NCBI GenBank assembly: GCA_015259045.1
Contig: JABZHD010000024.1
Location: forward strand, 1 to 10,986
DNA length: 10,986 nucleotides
Reading direction: 5' to 3'
DNA from: Atopobium sp.
GTDB lineage: Bacteria > Actinomycetota > Coriobacteriia > Coriobacteriales > Atopobiaceae
Each line of letters starts with the position of its first letter. Positions within the stretch are counted from its first letter, which is position 1. The position numbers were made by a program, and so were the translations under genes. The notes under the pieces are model-generated. The model saw only the letters and a program-made list of their open reading frames with translations. It was not told the DNA's origin and made no database searches. This document shows, one piece after another, positions 1 to 7,641 of the stretch.

Positions 1-2652
1 ATTGTGGAGCAGGGACTCTTGCGTTCTCCAGAACATGAAGTGCTGGTAGAGGAGTCCATTGAGGGCTGGAAAGAGATTGAGATGGAGGTCATGCGCGATA
101 CCGCAGGTAACGGTATTGTTGTCTGCTCCATCGAGAACCTCGATCCAATGGGCGTTCACACGGGAGACTCCATTACCGTTGCGCCAGCTCAGACGCTTAC
201 CGATGAAGAACTCCAGAATCTCCGCGACTACTCCATCGCTATTCTCGAGCGTGTAGGCGTAGCCTGCGGTGGCTCTAACGTTCAGTTTGCAGTCAACCCA
301 ACAAACGGCCGCGTCATTGTCATTGAGATGAACCCTCGTGTCAGCCGTTCTTCCGCGCTGGCTTCCAAGGCAACCGGCTTCCCCATTGCAAAGATGGCTG
401 CGCTGCTTTCTGTTGGCTACACGCTTGACGAGATTACCAATGACATCACCAAGGCAACTCCTGCCGCCTTTGAGCCTTCCATCGACTACTGCGTAGTTAA
501 GGTTCCTCGCTTTGCCTTTGTCAAGTTCAAGGGCACCAGCCGCATTCTGACCACGCGCATGAAGTCGGTTGGCGAGGCTATGGCCATGGGCAGAACCTTT
601 GAGGAAGCCCTGCAGAAGGCGCTTCGTTCCCTGGAGCAAGATCGCGCTGGTCTGGGCGCTGACGGCCACGATGCCTTTGACGAGAAGAACTTTGATGAGC
701 TCGTCAGCAAGCCAACACCAGAGCGTATTTTCTACGTTGCTGAGGCTCTGCGCAGAAACTGGAGCGTTGAGCGCATCCACGATATGACCGGTATTGATCC
801 ATGGTACCTGCACCGTATGGCAGGCATCATCAACGCCGAGAAACGCATCAAGGAGCTTGGTCTTTCCGGCCTTACCACCGATAACATGCTTGCTGCCAAA
901 CAGCTGGGCTTCTCGGATGAGCAACTTGCGCACCTTACCGGTACCAAGACAGACGTTGTCCGTGCTGTGAGGGAAGTGCTGGGTGTTCGTCCGCAGGTCA
1001 AAACAGTAGATACCTGTGCTGGTGAGTTTGGCGCAACCACGCAGTACCACTACGTCACGTACGAGAAGGGCAATACCACAGAGTACGTTGAGGCAGAAAA
1101 GCCACGCGTTATGATTCTCTCCGCTGGTCCTAACCGCATTGGCCAGGGCATTGAGTTTGACTACTGCTGCGTACATGCTGCTTACGCTCTTCGCGAGCAG
1201 GGCTATGAGACGGTCATGGTCAACTGCAACCCAGAGACCGTCTCAACAGACTACGACACCTCTGATCGCCTGTATTTCCAGCCTCTGACCTTTGAAGATG
1301 TCATGGACGTTATTGAGGTTGAGAAGCCAGAAGGCGTCATTGTTACCCTTGGCGGCCAGACGCCAATCAAGCTGGCACGCGCCTTGAAGGACGCCGGTGT
1401 TCCTATCATGGGCACTCAGCCAGAGGCAATTGACCTGGCAGAGGATCGCGACCGCTTCGCAGCACTTCTGGATCGCCTCAACATTGCCTGCCCACCATCG
1501 GCAGTTGCTTCTACCATGGACGAGGCGCGCGACGCTGCACGCCGCATTGGCTACCCACTGATTGTCCGCCCAAGCTACGTTCTTGGTGGTCGCGGCATGG
1601 CCATTGTCTACGATGACTCCGACCTGGTCACCTACATGGAATCCGCGACGCACGTCACGCCAGACCGTCCTGTCTACCTGGATGCCTTCCTTGAGGATGC
1701 CATTGAGCTGGACGTTGATGCGCTCTGTGACACCGAGGAGTGCTACGTGGGCTCCGTCCTGGAGCACATTGAGGAGTGCGGTATTCACTCGGGCGACTCC
1801 GCCTGCTGCTGGCCGCCCTTCTCGCTCTCTGAAAAGATTGTTGACCAGATTAGGGCCATCACCAAAAAACTGGCGCTTGCCTGCGGTATCCGAGGTCTCC
1901 TGAACATCCAGTACGCCGTCCGCGACGAGCACGTCTTTGTCATCGAGCTCAACCCTCGCGCTTCTAGAACCGTGCCTTTCTCGTCCAAGGCAACTGGCGT
2001 TTCCCTGGCCAAATATGCATCTCGCATCATGGCTGGCGAGAAGATCAGTGAGCTCAGAGCACAAGGCCTGCTTCCAGACGAAAATCGCACCGTCGATTAC
2101 TACGCGGTCAAAGAGGCGGTCATGCCTTGGTCTAGATTCCCTGGTGCTGACTCAATCCTTGGCCCAGAGATGAAGTCTACCGGCGAGGTCATGGGCATTG
2201 CCCGAACCTTCCCAGCAGCGTACGCAAAGACTCGCGAGGCAGTTGAGAACAAGCTACCTGAGCAGGGCTCCGTCTTCATCAGTGTGTGCGACCGCGACAA
2301 GCGCGCCATTGCTCCTGTTGCTATGGCTCTGGAAAACCTTGGCTATGGCATCTACACCACGGGCGGTACCGCAAAGACGCTGCGTGCGGCTGGAATTGAC
2401 TGCACCACCGTCAACCGCATTTCCGATGGCCATCCAAATGTTGTTGACCTTATGCGCGATAAGACCGTCAGCTTCATCATCAATACGCCTCATGGTCACG
2501 AGGCTCATAGCGACGGCACCAAGATGCGCGCAGAAGCTGTCAGCCAGGGCATTACCTGCGTCACCGCAATGTCTGCAGCTACCGCTCTTATTCAGGCACT
2601 TGCGGCAGCAAGAAAGAGTGAGCCAGAGACCTTTGCACTACAAGATCTCTAA
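1..2652 (+). CDS. carB: Carbamoyl-phosphate synthase large subunit, 5' truncated by window edge
   Basis: This subunit makes carbamoyl phosphate from bicarbonate, ammonia (delivered by CarA from glutamine) and two ATP, feeding pyrimidine and arginine synthesis in the cytoplasm. The frame is open from the first base, so the GTG at position 4 is not the real start. The visible part has about 883 residues against roughly 1,070 in the family, so about 190 N-terminal residues are missing. Numbering from the codon at position 4: the rest of the first ATP-grasp half includes GWKEIEMEV (21-29) and the metal/ATP motif [18 protein letters not shown] (108-125). A helical linker follows. The second synthetase half has [16 protein letters not shown] (374-389), [11 protein letters not shown] (522-532) and [18 protein letters not shown] (648-665). 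The C-terminal MGS-like allosteric domain (about 755-870) has TTGGTAKTL (785-793) and INTPHG (826-831). The partner carA is not in view; it is expected upstream. An intrinsic terminator follows the stop. Confidence 0.98.
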   Translation: MVEQGLLRSPEHEVLVEESIEGWKEIEMEVMRDTAGNGIVVCSIENLDPMGVHTGDSITVAPAQTLTDEELQNLRDYSIAILERVGVACGGSNVQFAVNPTNGRVIVIEMNPRVSRSSALASKATGFPIAKMAALLSVGYTLDEITNDITKATPAAFEPSIDYCVVKVPRFAFVKFKGTSRILTTRMKSVGEAMAMGRTFEEALQKALRSLEQDRAGLGADGHDAFDEKNFDELVSKPTPERIFYVAEALRRNWSVERIHDMTGIDPWYLHRMAGIINAEKRIKELGLSGLTTDNMLAAKQLGFSDEQLAHLTGTKTDVVRAVREVLGVRPQVKTVDTCAGEFGATTQYHYVTYEKGNTTEYVEAEKPRVMILSAGPNRIGQGIEFDYCCVHAAYALREQGYETVMVNCNPETVSTDYDTSDRLYFQPLTFEDVMDVIEVEKPEGVIVTLGGQTPIKLARALKDAGVPIMGTQPEAIDLAEDRDRFAALLDRLNIACPPSAVASTMDEARDAARRIGYPLIVRPSYVLGGRGMAIVYDDSDLVTYMESATHVTPDRPVYLDAFLEDAIELDVDALCDTEECYVGSVLEHIEECGIHSGDSACCWPPFSLSEKIVDQIRAITKKLALACGIRGLLNIQYAVRDEHVFVIELNPRASRTVPFSSKATGVSLAKYASRIMAGEKISELRAQGLLPDENRTVDYYAVKEAVMPWSRFPGADSILGPEMKSTGEVMGIARTFPAAYAKTREAVENKLPEQGSVFISVCDRDKRAIAPVAMALENLGYGIYTTGGTAKTLRAAGIDCTTVNRISDGHPNVVDLMRDKTVSFIINTPHGHEAHSDGTKMRAEAVSQGITCVTAMSAATALIQALAAARKSEPETFALQDL

Positions 2653-2685
2653 AACGTGCTTGGAGAATGAGCTTTCTACTTGAAC

Positions 2686-2718
2686 AAGACCGGTCTTGAA
2701 AAAGGCCGGTCTTTTTTT
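2686..2718 (+). terminator. Intrinsic terminator of carB
   Basis: A 10-bp stem (AAGACCGGTC at 2686-2695 paired with GGCCGGTCTT at 2704-2713, one G-T wobble) with an 8-nt loop runs into seven T residues at 2712-2718. It starts 34 nt after the carB stop and separates carB transcription from the tRNA gene. Confidence 0.9.
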
Positions 2719-2771
2719 CGTGAGGGAAGTGTTTAGAATGCGAAGTTCTCCTAGTGAAGAGCGCAAAAGTT

Positions 2772-2780
2772 TGTTATTAT
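2772..2780 (+). promoter_or_regulatory. Candidate extended -10 promoter for tRNA-Leu
   Basis: TGTTATTAT fits the extended -10 pattern TGnTATAAT with one mismatch in the hexamer (TATTAT, 2775-2780). It lies 20 nt before the mature tRNA, giving a short 5' leader of about 12-14 nt, which suits a tRNA transcript processed by RNase P. No good -35 hexamer is seen 16-18 bp upstream (TAGTGA at 2752-2757 is poor). A second weak -10-like TAGAAT lies at 2734-2739. The site is inferred only. Confidence 0.45.
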
Positions 2781-2799
2781 TGCAAGGCTGCATAAATAT

Positions 2800-2885
2800 G
2801 CGGGCGTGGCGGAACTGGCAGACGCGCTAGATTTAGGTTCTAGTGGACTAAGTCCGTGGGGGTTCGATTCCCTCCGCCCGCACCA
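2800..2885 (+). tRNA. tRNA-Leu (anticodon UAG), CCA encoded
   Basis: This is an 86-nt class II tRNA. The acceptor stem GCGGGCG (2800-2806) pairs perfectly with CGCCCGC (2875-2881), followed by discriminator A and encoded CCA (2883-2885). The anticodon stem CTAGA/TCTAG encloses loop TTTAGGT with anticodon TAG at 2834-2836, which reads CUA and by wobble other CUN leucine codons. A long variable arm (GGAC-TAA-GTCC) and a T loop TTCGATT complete the leucine-type fold. Anticodon, long variable arm and discriminator A all agree with leucine identity. Confidence 0.97.
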
Positions 2886-2904
2886 TGCAGAAATTTGGTT
2901 AAGA

Positions 2905-2925
2905 GCTGGTACGCCAGCATTTTTT
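2905..2925 (+). terminator. Short terminator-like hairpin between tRNA-Leu and tig
   Basis: GCTGG (2905-2909) and CCAGC (2914-2918) form a 5-bp stem with a TACG loop, followed by an A and six T residues (2920-2925). This looks like a weak intrinsic terminator for the tRNA transcript or a leaky attenuator ahead of tig. Only 10 nt separate it from the tig Shine-Dalgarno sequence, so no separate promoter fits between them. Confidence 0.6.
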
Positions 2926-2935
2926 ACGAGACACT

Positions 2936-2940
2936 GGAGG
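2936..2940 (+). promoter_or_regulatory. Shine-Dalgarno of tig (fixes the TTG start)
   Basis: GGAGG stands 4 nt before TTG at 2945. No ATG occurs in frame until codon 132, well inside the conserved protein, so this ribosome binding site and the family N-terminus together support a TTG start. Confidence 0.8.
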
Positions 2941-2944
2941 AACG

Positions 2945-4369
2945 TTGAACATCACCGTTACCGCAGATAAGCCAGTTGACGAGAAACTCACCGTCAAGGT
3001 TACAGTTCCTGCTGCAGAGGTAGACGCTGCCATTAAGCAGGCTTACAAGGACATTGCAAACAAGTATTCCTTCCAGGGTTTCCGCAAGGGCCGCGCACCT
3101 CGTCCTGTCATTGACGGCATTGTTGGCCGCGAGGCAGTCCTTGCTCAGGCAACCAACGATCTTCTCGGCGCAGCAGAGCCACAGCTTCTTGAGGAGCTTG
3201 ACCTTGTTCCTGTCGGCCGTGGTGATTATAACCAGGACGCAGACCTTCCTGTTGAGGGCCAGGATTACTCCTATGAGGTAGTCTTCAACGTTCGTCCTGA
3301 GGCTAAGCTTGATTCTTACGATGCTCCTGCAATCAACATGCCTCCAAATGAGGCAACTGAGGCTGAGGTTGATCACCAGATTAAGCAGCTCCTGTCTTAC
3401 CAGGCTAAGTTTGAGAACACCAAGGAGAAGCGCGCTGTCAAAGAGGGCGACACCATTGGTGTAGACATCAAGAACATTGAGGGCGCTGCTCACATGGAGG
3501 GCGAGGATCGCGTTCTTACCCTTAATGGCACCCAGGCTCCAAAAGAGCTTGAGGAGGCACTCATCGGCATGAAGCCAGGTGAGGAGAAAGAGGTCAAGTG
3601 GACTCACAGCCACACTCACGGCGATGAGGTTCACTCCCACGATTACGATATCAACGTCAAGGTTGTTGCTCACAAGAAGTCCGTCACTCCAGAGCTGACT
3701 GACGAGCTTGCAAAGAACACCTTTGGTTATGACACTGTCGAGAAGCTCCGTGAGGCTGTTAAGTCTGAGATTGAGTCTGACAAGAAGAATTCTCTTCCAA
3801 CTCTTAAAGAGGACCGCGTTGTTGAGGCTCTGGGCAAGCGTCTTCAGCTTGACGAGGTCCCAGAGGAGTACAAGAACGAGGTCTTCAACGAGATTGCTCA
3901 GGAGTTCCTGAACGGTCTTCAGCAGCAGGGTATGAGCCTTGATATGTTCCTGGCTGCACGCGGCATTAAGACCGATGACTTCATCTCTGATCTTCGTGTT
4001 CAGGCTGAGGAGCGTGCACGTCAGTCCCTGGCTCTTGACGCAGTAGCTGCAGAGCTTAAGCTTGAGGCAACTGAGGAGGACATCCGCGCAGAGTTTGAGC
4101 GTGCTGGTGTTCCTAACGTTGAGTCTGCAATTGAGGAGTGGCGCAAGGCTGGCCGTCTTCCTGCAATCCGCGAGTCCATCCGTCGTTCTAAGGCTCTTGA
4201 CTGGCTGCGTGACAACGCAACCGTCACCGTTGTCGACGAGATTGCTGAGGCTGCTAAGGAAGAGCAGAAGGCAGAGAAGAAGCCTGCTAAGAAGACTTCT
4301 GCTAAGAAGGCTCCTGCTAAGAAAAAGGCAGCTAAGAAGAGCGAGGACGCTAAAAAGGACGCTGAGTAG
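2945..4369 (+). CDS. tig: Trigger factor, ribosome-associated chaperone with His-rich loop and Lys-rich tail
   Basis: Trigger factor docks at the ribosomal exit tunnel and shields nascent chains. The start is a TTG codon; the protein has 474 residues, slightly longer than the usual 430-450 because of a C-terminal extension. The N-terminal ribosome-binding domain carries the signature GFRKGRAPR (45-53). A FKBP-like domain lies at about 165-245. Here the usual active-site stretch, IPGFEDG in E. coli, reads PKELEEA (199-205) by my alignment, so the catalytic Phe is Leu and the Pro-Gly are lost; isomerase activity is probably weak or absent. A histidine cluster, HSHTHGDEVHSH (221-232), sits in the same domain. 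The chaperone domain fills about 250-430. The last ~34 residues (441-474) are a low-complexity Lys/Ala tail with AKK repeats. It lies upstream of clpP-clpX, as in many bacteria. Its promoter is unclear: it may be read through from the tRNA-Leu transcript. Confidence 0.96.
   Translation: MNITVTADKPVDEKLTVKVTVPAAEVDAAIKQAYKDIANKYSFQGFRKGRAPRPVIDGIVGREAVLAQATNDLLGAAEPQLLEELDLVPVGRGDYNQDADLPVEGQDYSYEVVFNVRPEAKLDSYDAPAINMPPNEATEAEVDHQIKQLLSYQAKFENTKEKRAVKEGDTIGVDIKNIEGAAHMEGEDRVLTLNGTQAPKELEEALIGMKPGEEKEVKWTHSHTHGDEVHSHDYDINVKVVAHKKSVTPELTDELAKNTFGYDTVEKLREAVKSEIESDKKNSLPTLKEDRVVEALGKRLQLDEVPEEYKNEVFNEIAQEFLNGLQQQGMSLDMFLAARGIKTDDFISDLRVQAEERARQSLALDAVAAELKLEATEEDIRAEFERAGVPNVESAIEEWRKAGRLPAIRESIRRSKALDWLRDNATVTVVDEIAEAAKEEQKAEKKPAKKTSAKKAPAKKKAAKKSEDAKKDAE
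4265..4366 (+). repeat. Low-complexity Lys/Ala coding repeat at the 3' end of tig
   Basis: The DNA repeats variants of GCTAAGAAG with short CCT/ACT-containing spacers, giving AKK units separated by Pro, Thr or Ser. It encodes the basic tail of trigger factor, of the kind also found in histone H1-like and other nucleic-acid-binding bacterial tails. It is prone to length changes by slippage. Confidence 0.75.
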
Positions 4370-4434
4370 TCCGCAACTGGTTGGTTTTCTCGCCAGAAAG
4401 ACTGCGTTAAAGGTTGCAGTTACTTTGAATTTTT

Positions 4435-4470
4435 CATACCCCGGGTTAGAGACATGCTTCCCGGGGTATG
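4435..4470 (+). promoter_or_regulatory. 11-bp perfect inverted repeat between tig and clpP
   Basis: CATACCCCGGG (4435-4445) and CCCGGGGTATG (4460-4470) are perfect reverse complements around a 14-nt loop. In RNA this is a very stable hairpin. It is followed only by TTTCTAAG, a poor U-tract, so it may be a partial terminator, a processing or stability element, or a DNA operator. It ends 30 nt before the clpP ATG. It does not match the CIRCE, CtsR, HAIR or ClgR consensus sites as I know them. Confidence 0.65.
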
Positions 4471-4490
4471 TTTCTAAGAAAAGACCTTTG

Positions 4491-4497
4491 AAGGAGG
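4491..4497 (+). promoter_or_regulatory. Shine-Dalgarno of clpP
   Basis: AAGGAGG is a full match to the anti-Shine-Dalgarno core but stands only 3 nt before the ATG at 4501, closer than usual. No other in-frame start is available before codon 87, so the site supports 4501. Confidence 0.8.
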
Positions 4498-4500
4498 ATT

Positions 4501-5109
4501 ATGCATTATCCAACAAACATTCCAACTATTCCGTATGTTATTGAGCAGACTCCTCGTGGTGAGCGTAGCTATGACATCTACTCTAGACTGCTCAACGATC
4601 GTATTGTTTTCTTGGGTGAGCCGGTAACGCGCGATTCTGCAAATCTTGTTATTGCGCAGCTTTTGCACCTTGAGAGCCAGGACCCAGACAAGGATATTTC
4701 TCTCTACATTGACTCTCCTGGTGGAGACGTTTATGCAGGTCTGGGCATTCTTGATACCATGAACTTCATTAAGCCTGACGTGTCTACCATCTGCGTTGGT
4801 ATGGCAGCTTCTATGGGCGCTGTTCTTCTTGCAGCTGGTGCAAAGGGTAAGCGTCTTGCGCTTCCTAACTCTATGGTTATGATTCACCAGCCATCCAGTG
4901 GCGTTCAGGGTCAGCAGACCGATATCCAGATTATTGCAGATGAGACAAAGTGGATTCGCCAGCACCTCAATGAGTTGCTTTCGGATTATACTGGACAGCC
5001 TATCGAGAAGGTCAATGTAGACACCGAGCGCGATAATTATCTTCGTGCACAAGAGGCTTGTGACTACGGCCTGGTAGACCGCGTTATCTCTTCTCGTAAC
5101 GACCAATAA
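4501..5109 (+). CDS. clpP: ATP-dependent Clp protease proteolytic subunit
   Basis: ClpP is the tetradecameric serine peptidase that degrades proteins threaded in by ClpX or ClpC/ClpA. At 202 residues it has the family's normal length. The catalytic triad is intact: Ser104 in GMAASMG (100-106), His129 in MIHQP (127-131) and Asp178 in DTERDNYL (174-181). The Ser-His and His-Asp spacings (25 and 49) equal those of E. coli ClpP. The oligomer and oxyanion region [11 protein letters not shown] (70-80) is also present. The N-terminus is short, with little or no propeptide ahead of [10 protein letters not shown]. clpX follows after 26 nt, so the two are very likely cotranscribed. The gene is 131 nt from tig, with a strong inverted repeat between. 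Any other clpP paralogue would lie outside the window. Confidence 0.98.
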   Translation: MHYPTNIPTIPYVIEQTPRGERSYDIYSRLLNDRIVFLGEPVTRDSANLVIAQLLHLESQDPDKDISLYIDSPGGDVYAGLGILDTMNFIKPDVSTICVGMAASMGAVLLAAGAKGKRLALPNSMVMIHQPSSGVQGQQTDIQIIADETKWIRQHLNELLSDYTGQPIEKVNVDTERDNYLRAQEACDYGLVDRVISSRNDQ

Positions 5110-5135
5110 TTGTACTTGTATTGAGGGTTTAAGTT

Positions 5136-6434
5136 ATGGCTAAAGACCAGGACTTCTCGCCTTTTGGCGGATTAGATGAGATGCACTGTTCTTTCTGCGG
5201 AAAGAGTAGGTCGCAGGTAAATAAGCTTATTCAGGGTCCTGGTGGAGTCTGCATTTGTGATGAGTGCGTCTCTACCTGCTCAGATATGATTGATGAGTCT
5301 CTCGGCTTTGATGAAGAGTCAGAGATTGAGACTCACTCTGATGAGCCTGTTATTAAAGACCTGCCAACTCCGCATGAGATTTACGATGAGCTATCCCAGT
5401 ACGTAATGGGTCAAGAAGACGCAAAGCGTGCTATGTCGGTTGCGGTGTATAACCACTATCGCCGTATTCTTTCGGGCAATGATGAGCCTCAGGAAGGCCA
5501 GGAGGATGTTGAGATTGCAAAGTCCAACATCTTGCTCTTGGGCCCAACTGGTACTGGTAAAACGCTGCTTGCTCAGACGCTTGCTCGTTTTCTTGAGGTT
5601 CCGTTTGCTATTGCTGACGCAACAACCCTTACTGAGGCTGGTTACGTTGGTGAAGATGTCGAGAATATCCTGCTTAAGCTCATCACTGCCGCTGACGGCG
5701 ATGTTGAGCGTGCTCAGGTAGGCATTGTCTACATCGATGAGATTGATAAGATTGCTCGCAAGGCTGAGAATCTCTCAATTACTCGTGACGTTTCTGGTGA
5801 AGGCGTTCAGCAGGCACTCCTGAAGATTCTTGAGGGTACGGTTGCTAGTGTTCCTCCAACAGGAGGCCGTAAGCATCCTCAGCAGGAGCTTATTCACATT
5901 GATACCACCAATATCTTGTTCATCTGTGGCGGCGCTTTTGTTGGCCTGGATAAGATTGTTGCTGACCGCATTGGTAAAAAGGGAATTGGCTTTAACTCTG
6001 ACGTTGCTCAGAATGTCAAAGAAGGCGAGTCCGAGCTTATCGCCAAGGTAATGCCTCAGGATCTGCACAGGTTTGGCATGATTCCAGAGCTTTTGGGCCG
6101 TATTCCAGTTATCACTTCTACTCGTGAGCTTGGTGAGGAGGATCTGATGAGCATTCTCACAGATCCAAAGAATGCTCTTACCAAGCAGTACAAGCGTATG
6201 TTTGAGCTTGAGGGAGTAGACCTAGAGTTTACTGAGGATTCACTCAGAGAGATTGCTAAGAAGGCTTTGGCTCGCGGCACCGGTGCTCGTGGTCTTCGTG
6301 CAATCTGTGAGTCTACGCTGCAAGAGACCATGTTTGACCTGCCATCAGATTTGGATATCACAAAGGTTGTGGTTACTCCAGAAAGTGTTGGCGGAGATAA
6401 CGCCCCAGAAATCATTAAGGGCAAAAAGAAATAA
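5136..6434 (+). CDS. clpX: ATP-dependent Clp protease ATP-binding subunit ClpX
   Basis: ClpX is the hexameric AAA+ unfoldase that recognises tagged substrates and passes them to ClpP. The 432-residue length is normal. The N-terminal zinc-binding dimerisation domain has Cys18, Cys21, Cys41 and Cys44. The AAA+ core shows Walker A GPTGTGKT (136-143), pore-1 loop GYVG (169-172), Walker B with DEID (201-204), pore-2 RKH (245-247) and the ClpP-docking loop with IGF (284-286). The arginine finger is in GRIPV (Arg322) and sensor 2 in GARG (Arg385). All key residues are present. A GAGGG ribosome binding site (5123-5127) stands 8 nt before the ATG. It sits directly after clpP in one transcription unit and ends at a strong terminator. 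Confidence 0.98.
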   Translation: MAKDQDFSPFGGLDEMHCSFCGKSRSQVNKLIQGPGGVCICDECVSTCSDMIDESLGFDEESEIETHSDEPVIKDLPTPHEIYDELSQYVMGQEDAKRAMSVAVYNHYRRILSGNDEPQEGQEDVEIAKSNILLLGPTGTGKTLLAQTLARFLEVPFAIADATTLTEAGYVGEDVENILLKLITAADGDVERAQVGIVYIDEIDKIARKAENLSITRDVSGEGVQQALLKILEGTVASVPPTGGRKHPQQELIHIDTTNILFICGGAFVGLDKIVADRIGKKGIGFNSDVAQNVKEGESELIAKVMPQDLHRFGMIPELLGRIPVITSTRELGEEDLMSILTDPKNALTKQYKRMFELEGVDLEFTEDSLREIAKKALARGTGARGLRAICESTLQETMFDLPSDLDITKVVVTPESVGGDNAPEIIKGKKK

Positions 6435-6449
6435 CTCGCATAGCAATAA

Positions 6450-6475
6450 AAAAGGAGGTCGAAAGACCTCCTTTT
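6450..6475. terminator. Bidirectional terminator between convergent clpX and GT8 gene
   Basis: AAAAGGAGGTC (6450-6460) and GACCTCCTTTT (6465-6475) form a perfect 11-bp stem closed by a GAAA tetraloop. On the + strand it gives four T after the stem core; on the minus strand the run is six T. It starts 16 nt after the clpX stop and lies 3 nt beyond the stop of the convergent glycosyltransferase gene, so it serves both. Confidence 0.92.
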
Positions 6476-6478
6476 GCG

Positions 6479-7624
6479 TTATAGATTTCCGCCACCAAGT
6501 TTGTTGTATGACGTAATAACTTTGGTGCGGGTTTTAGTGCCTGGTGGAAAAACGGTGTCAAACAACGGCATCAAGCCGCGGAAAAGAACACCACTTTGCA
6601 CGCGGTGAGAAAGACCCCTTACCGTACGTCTTGACTCTTCAAGCTGTGAACGAAGCTCCTCAAGGTAAGGGGAGCGACGAGCATAGAACCAGAAAAGACC
6701 TGCAAGATCTGAGTTTGGATAGAGCCAAGGCCTGTTGTCTGGTCCTGCAAAATGCGCAATACAGATATTCTTTCGAGCTTCTTCGTATTCTTCTCGCACG
6801 TCTTTTGGTGCCTGAGCAACAATGTGATCACGGCGAAGGAATTGCCAGTCTACCAGGTAATTCCATTTCATATTAATACGAAGATAATGGCCGTTTACAA
6901 ACCTGTTAAGAACATCTTGATCAAGCCAGCGCCATGCACGCATGGTTGATACCTTAAGAAACTCCTCAGGAGAAATCTGCTTTCTAATCTCTTCCAGGTT
7001 CATCAAAATGACGCCTGCCTGGAAGTAATCGTGAGGATCATCCATACCCAGCTCATTTTTGAGGTAGGGGCCAACTGTGGCGTCATAGCCATCAATCTGA
7101 CCAATAGTATCTGCGTCGCGCGTAGCGCCTACCAAGTATCCTGTGACGTCGATATCATAGAGCTCTGCAATATCGGCATTAACTACCAGGTCAGAGTCAA
7201 GGTAGATGGCTTTATTGACGTTAGGAAGCAGTGAGGGAGCAAGCAGCCTGTAGTAAGTTTCTGGTCTAAAGTGACCATGATGAGGAAGCTCAATATCACC
7301 AAGAGCAGCATCAACATCTAAGAAACCAACATGGACGTTATCAACAAGCTGAGCCTGACGAGTAAGCGTAATCATGCTGGTAGGAGTGAGGTCACGAGTC
7401 AATACAATGATGTCGTAACGACGCTCTGGATTGACGTTCTCAATGATGGATTGAATTGCTACAGACAAATACGGCACAAAGTTATCACTGCAGGCAAAAA
7501 CAAGCACAACATCATTAAGAGCAAGACCCAGCTCATCGGATGAGCTGGCAAGCATTGCTCCAGAAAGTTGCGCCCTGCCTGTTCCAACAAGGCGTTGTGT
7601 AGGTATTTTACGTAATCTTCTCAT
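6479..7624 (-). CDS. Family 8 glycosyltransferase (RfaJ-like)
   Basis: GT8 enzymes are retaining, metal-dependent transferases that usually use UDP-glucose or UDP-galactose to glycosylate lipopolysaccharide, cell-wall glycans or glycoproteins. The 381-residue product has the expected order: VVLVFACSDNFVPYLSVAIQSI (39-60) at the nucleotide-binding fold, HFRPETYYRLL (118-128), the DxD-type metal motif in YLDSDLVV (141-148), FQAGVILMNL (201-210), WLDQDVLN (233-240) and HFAGPDNRPW (291-300). No signal peptide or membrane span is seen. The C-terminal ~60 residues are charged and basic and lie outside the core domain. The acceptor cannot be told. The start is uncertain: the ATG at 7624 lacks a Shine-Dalgarno, while ATG at 7555 (codon 24) has GGAG only 2 nt away and would drop a basic 23-residue leader lying before the domain. 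It starts 17 nt after the tatD stop, as last gene of the apparent tcdA-tatD operon. Confidence 0.9.
   Translation of the reverse strand: MRRLRKIPTQRLVGTGRAQLSGAMLASSSDELGLALNDVVLVFACSDNFVPYLSVAIQSIIENVNPERRYDIIVLTRDLTPTSMITLTRQAQLVDNVHVGFLDVDAALGDIELPHHGHFRPETYYRLLAPSLLPNVNKAIYLDSDLVVNADIAELYDIDVTGYLVGATRDADTIGQIDGYDATVGPYLKNELGMDDPHDYFQAGVILMNLEEIRKQISPEEFLKVSTMRAWRWLDQDVLNRFVNGHYLRINMKWNYLVDWQFLRRDHIVAQAPKDVREEYEEARKNICIAHFAGPDNRPWLYPNSDLAGLFWFYARRSPYLEELRSQLEESRRTVRGLSHRVQSGVLFRGLMPLFDTVFPPGTKTRTKVITSYNKLGGGNL
7528..7548. repeat. 21-bp palindrome inside the 5' part of the GT8 gene
   Basis: CCAGCTCATC (7528-7537), one central base, and GATGAGCTGG (7539-7548) are perfect reverse complements. 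On the coding (minus) strand the palindrome begins 4 nt after the alternative ATG codon at 7555-7553 and encodes part of ASSSDELG. It could be a protein-binding site or an mRNA hairpin near the start, or chance within coding sequence. Confidence 0.6.
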
Positions 7625-7641
7625 ACGTAAGACTTTAACAC

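Noticed and set aside
1243..2064. 273-codon open frame antisense to carB
   Set aside because: Lies wholly inside well-conserved carB coding sequence, shows no family motif and has no ribosome binding site of its own; it follows from the codon bias of carB.
2924..3673. 249-codon open frame antisense to tig
   Set aside because: Leucine/valine-rich mirror of a Glu/Lys-rich gene; covers the tig start and N-terminal domains and has no recognisable domain.
4370..4500. CtsR, CIRCE, HAIR or ClgR stress-regulator site upstream of clpP
   Set aside because: None of these consensus patterns could be matched by eye; only the unrelated 11-bp inverted repeat is present.
6544..6876. 110-codon + strand open frame within the GT8 gene
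   Set aside because: Antisense to conserved GT8 coding sequence, with no motif and no ribosome binding site.
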